A DNA stretch of 5,566 bases from Spirochaetota bacterium (GTDB lineage: Bacteria; Spirochaetota; UBA4802; UB4802). The position numbers were made by a program, and so were the translations under genes. Every line of letters begins with the position of its first letter. The first letter of the stretch is position 1. Shown one piece after another: positions 5,431 to 5,566 of the stretch. The notes under the pieces were generated by a model that was not told the origin of the DNA, ran no database searches, and saw nothing but the letters and a program-made list of their open reading frames with translations. The DNA is taken from contig JAKPOE010000296.1 in the NCBI GenBank assembly GCA_029548025.1, positions 1 through 5,566 of the forward strand, written 5' to 3'.

Positions 5431-5566
5431 ATGGATGCAGCTATCATTGGTATAGGAATGACAACAATAGAAAAAAACAAAATAGCCTGTAATTATGCAG
5501 ATTTAGCATGGGAAGCGGTCAATAAGGCATTAGCAGATGCATCAATAACAATAGATGATATTGATA
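5431..5566 (+). CDS. Thiolase (SCP2/acetyl-CoA acetyltransferase-like), N-terminal fragment
   Basis: The frame is open from ATG to the window edge: 45 complete codons plus one base. The peptide starts MDAAIIGIGMTTIEK, the AI-I-G-GMT opening strand of SCP2-type thiolases and lipid-transfer-protein aldolases. It continues with YADLAWEAVNKALADA at 22-37 and ITIDDID at 39-45, matching the family's first helix and turn. The active-site cysteine and histidines lie beyond the edge, so catalytic competence cannot be judged. Adjacency to a DUF35 gene, 10 bases away, strongly supports this subtype. Likely roles are thiolytic cleavage of a beta-ketoacyl-CoA, a condensation, or a retro-aldol step as in Ltp2. 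Family assignment is fairly sure, the reaction is not. Confidence 0.8.
   Translation, partial: MDAAIIGIGMTTIEKNKIACNYADLAWEAVNKALADASITIDDID

Overview
The window carries one strand-uniform, AT-rich (roughly 35-40% GC by eye) gene cluster for acyl-CoA metabolism. It begins with about 450 bases of non-coding DNA. Five complete genes and the start of a sixth follow, all on the + strand. The AT-rich coding style, strong AGGAGG-type ribosome sites and gene content would fit an anaerobic or fatty-acid/aromatic-acid-oxidising bacterium such as a low-GC Spirochaetota or Desulfobacterota-like lineage. This taxonomic guess is weak, because no marker gene is present.

Layout: positions 1-449 hold no convincing gene. 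Within them, 271-373 contain three small palindromic units, two of which are diverged copies of the same 25-base element, and a perfect 6+6 palindrome lies directly against the first start codon. Next come an enoyl-CoA hydratase (450-1229), a long-chain acyl-CoA synthetase of the FadD/LC-FACS type (1247-3073), the two subunits of a class I CoA-transferase of the glutaconate CoA-transferase type (3151-4167 and 4179-4946), a zinc-ribbon/OB-fold DUF35 protein (4959-5420), and the N-terminus of an SCP2-type thiolase cut by the window edge (5431-5566). Gaps between genes are 17, 77, 11, 12 and 10 bases, so the set is probably one operon. The 77-base gap before the CoA-transferase is the only place where an internal signal is likely.

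A consistent reading is a beta-oxidation-like module. An acid is activated either by ATP (the synthetase) or by CoA exchange (the transferase). The enoyl-CoA is hydrated, and the product is cleaved or condensed by a thiolase working with its DUF35 partner. The acyl-CoA and hydroxyacyl-CoA dehydrogenases needed to complete a cycle are not in the window. The gene set resembles the fadD3/echA20/ipdAB/fadA6 group used for steroid C/D-ring catabolism in actinobacteria. However, the transferase B subunit here keeps the catalytic glutamate of true CoA-transferases, which favours real CoA transfer over the IpdAB-type ring hydrolysis. The substrate cannot be settled from sequence alone. No mobile element, CRISPR array, tRNA or rRNA was seen.
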